Position numbers and translations under genes: made by a program | The notes under the pieces: model-generated | Database searches by the model: none | Seen by the model: the letters and a program-made list of their open reading frames with translations, nothing else | What the model was told of the DNA's origin: nothing | DNA from: Flavobacteriales bacterium | Lineage (GTDB): Bacteria > Bacteroidota > Bacteroidia > Flavobacteriales_F > PHOS-HE28 | Direction: 5' to 3' | Length of the DNA stretch: 15,657 bases | Assembly: GCA_016703005.1 (NCBI GenBank) | Contig: JADJCX010000028.1 | Location: 1 to 15,657, forward strand | Shown: positions 12,623 to 15,657 of the stretch, piece by piece | How positions within the stretch are numbered: position 1 is the stretch's first letter | How the letters are laid out: each line of letters begins with the position of its first letter

Positions 12623-14630
12623 TCACTTCGCCTTCTCTGTTTCGAGCTTATCGAGCCCTGAACCAGTTCTTCGTCTATGCGGGCTTCAATTCCGCTGACG
12701 TATTCATTATAGCTGCGCAGTAGCCGTGGCTTCATGAAGAACTTCGAGAACAGGAAGGCTCCTACACCCTCAGTTCCAAGAGCAACGCACACTGCAACCC
12801 ACTTGTTCGAATCCACAATGCCCGACACGATGGCATAGGTAAGAGCCATTAGAGCGAGAATACCGATGACAAATAGCGCCTGTCGCGCAATCAGTTCCGT
12901 GTCGTACTGTTTTCGCAGCTCATCGCCGCGCCGTGTCCGGAACAGCAAGACCACTTGTGCATTATCCTTGGTGAGACGATCAGCCGGTGCTCCGCCAAGC
13001 GTCGGCATCACCTCTGAATTTCTCGACACTGGATTGCAGTTTTGCTTTCTCCCCCTGAAACGCACGACGCAGGTACAGGTCAATCTCTTCTACGGAGCGC
13101 CCGGCGAATCTCATGCGATTGACTTCCCGCGCGATCGCCACCACTTGCTCTGGCGGCAATTCATTGATATCCATATTCCGTTCAACCAAGAAGGACAAGT
13201 CCTCCAGTTGGAAGGCACCCTGATCAGGAATCAGGCCGGCACGAATCATGCGAGAAAACAACGGTGCGAAATTGGACGGATCCATATCTGCACCGCCTGA
13301 GTTGATCGCCATCATGTTGATCAACGCACCAAGACTCACAGCTATTGGGTCCTCATCTCTGACAGTGTGGTCGATCGCGTAGCGTTGAATCGTTCCATCC
13401 TTGGTGAGTATCCAACATCGTTCGCTGTTTCGGATGTGCTGTGCACCGGCAATGAGGCCGAGGTCATGCTTCTTGGGGACCTCACGTTTGGGCTCCTTAA
13501 AGCGTCGGAAGTGGACCGCATCAATGAGTGCGCCCACCTCGGTATTCTTTCGCCTTTGACTATCGCATCACATAGGTCGGCATCATCTAACTTCTTCAAA
13601 GGCAACTCGTCGTAGAAGAACTCCGGCAAGTCATTGAGTTGACCAATGAACCGATCGATATCCTCTTCTGTTTCGACATTGCAAGTGCATTGCCGTCTGA
13701 AGGAAATGGTCGTTGATTCGACCAATACCTCGCGGTCGTACTTCGAAAGAGCAGTAACCAGCTTTGCCTTCCCACGGTATTCAAGGCCCTCCCGTACTCC
13801 TCCTGGCTGATGTGGAAGTATCCGGGTGTCACGTTGTGCTTCACCATAACCTTTTCAAGCTCGTTCAAAGACAGGAAAGTTCGTTGACCTCGAGCTTGAG
13901 GATCAGGAGCACGTTGGTATCCAGAATGAAGGTCGAATCCTTGAATAGGTCTATTGAAAGCGCGTCTGCATAGCGATTGGACGTAACCACACGGGCCGCG
14001 AAAACCGAAGTGCCGAATACCCAAGCAACCGTTTGATCTTCTGGACGTTCGCTTTCCAGGAACTTGATATAGCGCGTTTTTAGCCACTCCCGATCCTTGG
14101 CACTCATTCCGTATCGGGTGCTTACTCCGTCAATAATGCCGGACGAGCGACGATTCCAATGCCCCATTCTTCTTTGACCGCGCCTTGCTGGTTACCTCGC
14201 GCATCCATTCATGCGAGTGTTCATTGAAGAATGCAACCGTCACGTCCATGAACCATGCGGTAACAACAGCTTTATCCGCCTCGGCTTTTCCAAACCAGTG
14301 ATACACAACAAGCTTTTGCCTTTCTGTTTGGCGTGAGTATATCCCGACCAATCTCCGCTCGACTTGCCTCTGTCCAGAGTGCAGTACTTCTTGCCATAGT
14401 TGATCTTGCCAGTCTTCTTGTGACCTTCAAGTATCTCTTCAACCTCCTCGATGGTAACACTGGGTATCTACGACCGATTGCAGCCCTGAAGGACATCATC
14501 CGGTTTGATGTTGCCCTTCTTCGAAGAAGAGGATCTTCAGCACGAGTTGAGATAGCGCGACCTTGGCGAGTTGACGAAAAGCACCGTCGTATTCAGGAAG
14601 ATGCCAAACAGGTTGGTGCGCTTGCTTCAT
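12623..14630 (-). pseudogene. PIN-domain protein with C-terminal transmembrane segments, multiply frameshifted
   Basis: Rebuilt by hand from about ten pieces, roughly 669 aa. It starts MKQAHQPVWHLPEYDGAFRQ (14630), then VALSQLVLKILFFEEG and a wHTH-like VTIEEVEEILEGHKKTGKIN. A helical region follows (VERRLVGIYSRQTERQKLVV, WFMDVTVAFFNEHSHEWMRE). The PIN core starts at DSTFILDTNVLL (13932-13897), followed by YFHISQEEYGRAL, KHDLGLIAGAQHI and CWILTKDGTI. These supply the expected Asp, Glu, Asp, Asp ribonuclease site. The C-terminal part has two hydrophobic helices (QALFVIGILALMALTYAIV and WVAVCVALGTEGVGAFLF), then GLDKLETEKAK and TGA at 12623-12625. A membrane-tethered RNase effector is the likely reading. 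It starts 16 bp after the Panacea antitoxin stop on the same strand, so the two may form a toxin-antitoxin or defence pair. Confidence 0.7.
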
Positions 14631-14646
14631 AATTCTACCGGTGGTT

Positions 14647-15646
14647 TCACATGGCTTTCAGTTCAAAGGCCTTCGTGTGGTCCATCACCTCGTGGGCCTC
14701 TTGCTTCTCTTCCAAGCTTCCTCTTCGTGGCTCAGTTCGATCATCTGCTTTGGATGTACACTGCAAAGTGCTGGGCCACATCTTCCAGCGTTTCCAATTC
14801 ATCTACTGAGAACAGGTCCTTGTGGAACGGGCGGTTTTCCCTTGGCTCGAACGGCGCACCGATCTTTCCATCGGCCAAGTCGGTTTGCATCAGGTCCACG
14901 TCATCCTGTGTAGCCACATGATCGAAGAGCGCATCGAAGCGTACCGGCACCGGACCCATCTGAATGGCGCGATAGCGCGCGCCGCTGATGGAATAGCATG
15001 TGCGCTTGAAGTGCAGGAAGTCAGCCTAGAAGAGCAGCTTGTTCATCACGGTCTTGAACGGCTTCTTCTTCTCGGTGAAGAACACGATCATCTCCGTCAT
15101 GCGCGCGAGGTTCGGCCGGCGGTAGCCGGTGGTCTTATCGGGCAAACGGCCACCCATGAAGGTAGTCCTGGACGTTGGCCTCGCTGAACAAGGGCTTGGG
15201 CTTTGCGAGCATCGCATCGATGTCGTGTAGCATCCGCTTCTTTTCCTTCTCTGCCAAGTGTTCGTTCAGTTCCACCAGGTCGCGCATGCGCTTGGGCTCT
15301 TGCACGAGCTGGATCAGGCGCGCATTGCTTTCGCTGGGCACTTCGCCGGCATCGTAGCTGCGCCATACGTTGGCTCCGAAGCCGAGCACTTCACTCATCT
15401 TGGCCGCTCAGATCGTACTTGCTGCGAACGGCTTTGATCTCGTCCGGGAACGGGAGGTTGTACTTGTCGCGGTACTGGTTGTACACCTGGTTGATGTTCA
15501 CCTCATCGGTCTCTTCTTCGGTGTATTGCTCGCCGTCGGTGTCCTTGTAGAAGTGGTAGATGATGTGGAACTCCTCTTTCCGGAATGTGAGCGAGCGCGG
15601 CTCACGGCACAGGACCATCTGGTTCCCGGTCGTGGGGCTAGTCCAT
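14647..15646 (-). pseudogene. MqsA-like HTH plus Panacea (DUF4065/SocA) antitoxin, disrupted
   Basis: About 333 aa after repair. The N-terminus (SPTTGNQMVLCREPRSLTFR, then EEFHIIYHFYKDTDGEQYT and NINQVYNQYRDKYNLPFPDE) matches the Bacteroidota MqsA-like antitoxins. An XRE-type HTH follows (KMSEVLGFGANVWRSYDAGE, VPSESNARLIQLV). Last is the Panacea domain: KPFKTVMNKLLF, ADFLHFKRTCYSISGARYRA, IQMGPVPVRFDALFDHVAT, LFSVDELETLEDVAQHF and IELSHEEEAW. The frame is broken near 15638 (one extra T), 15408, 15165, 14741 and 14700. There is also a TAG at 15026-15028 where the family has Tyr in LLFYADF. The ATG at 15646 is the start; the stop is TGA 14647-14649 after AFELKAM. Panacea domains neutralise diverse toxins, so the PIN gene 16 bp downstream is the natural partner. 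Confidence 0.8.
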
Positions 15647-15657
15647 CGTTGCTTTCA

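Noticed and set aside
12340..13083. Extension of the membrane protein frame through to 12340
   Set aside because: The frame continues antisense into the DUF3883 3' end. The alternative frame ends naturally as GLDKLETEKAK at 12623, leaving a normal 40-bp convergent gap.
10495..15657. Insertion sequence or prophage as the cause of the broken genes
   Set aside because: No transposase, integrase, terminal inverted repeats or target-site duplication is visible; lesions are single-base indels scattered over five genes.

Overview
The window looks like a GC-rich member of the Bacteroidota, probably a Flavobacteriales-type lineage. The signs are a type IX secretion sorting domain, DUF983 and DUF6132 family proteins, gene starts mostly without Shine-Dalgarno sequences, and -7 promoter elements of the TAnnTTTG type. 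Both strands carry genes and no mobile element, CRISPR array, rRNA or tRNA is visible.

Layout. 1-2083: housekeeping genes, the 3' part of prfB and complete fumC. 2096-10461: a sulfide/persulfide and thiol-redox region. In order it holds a DUF983 zinc-ribbon membrane protein and a Crp/Fnr regulator (+); a DUF6132, DUF2892 and thioredoxin operon (-); type II sulfide:quinone oxidoreductase with a T9SS-sorted kelch-like protein (+); a 1-Cys peroxiredoxin (+); a CstB-like persulfide dioxygenase-rhodanese fusion (+); a DinB-like protein (-); and a secreted Cys/His-rich protein (-). 10495-15657: an accessory region of damaged genes. It holds an SseB-like protein (-), an unrecognised gene (+), a DUF3883 nuclease-like protein (+), a membrane-anchored PIN-domain protein (-), and an MqsA-like HTH plus Panacea (DUF4065) antitoxin (-).

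The main discovery is a shared promoter architecture in the sulfide region. Six promoters carry a 16-bp GTGA-N6-TCAC type palindrome. It is followed by 21 bp (20 bp in one case) and then a TnnnTTTG-like -7 element, which puts the palindrome near -41.5 of the predicted start. These promoters precede DUF983-crp, the DUF6132/DUF2892/trx operon, sqr, the peroxiredoxin, the dioxygenase-rhodanese fusion and the Cys/His-rich secreted protein. The encoded Crp/Fnr protein has an R-E-x3-R recognition helix of the CRP type, which fits GTGA half-sites, and two cysteines in its sensor domain. The simplest reading is a local, probably autoregulated, sulfide/persulfide regulon. It draws in three proteins of unknown role: DUF983, the kelch/T9SS protein and the Cys/His-rich protein.

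Frameshifts. Two genes in the left part each carry one single-base homopolymer lesion (at 6775-6778 and 8565-8568). All five genes right of 10.49 kb are interrupted, mostly by single-base indels with intact codons on either side, and one has an in-frame TAG. I reconstructed these genes by joining frames by hand. The pattern looks more like local sequence error than ancient decay, but only reads can settle it.
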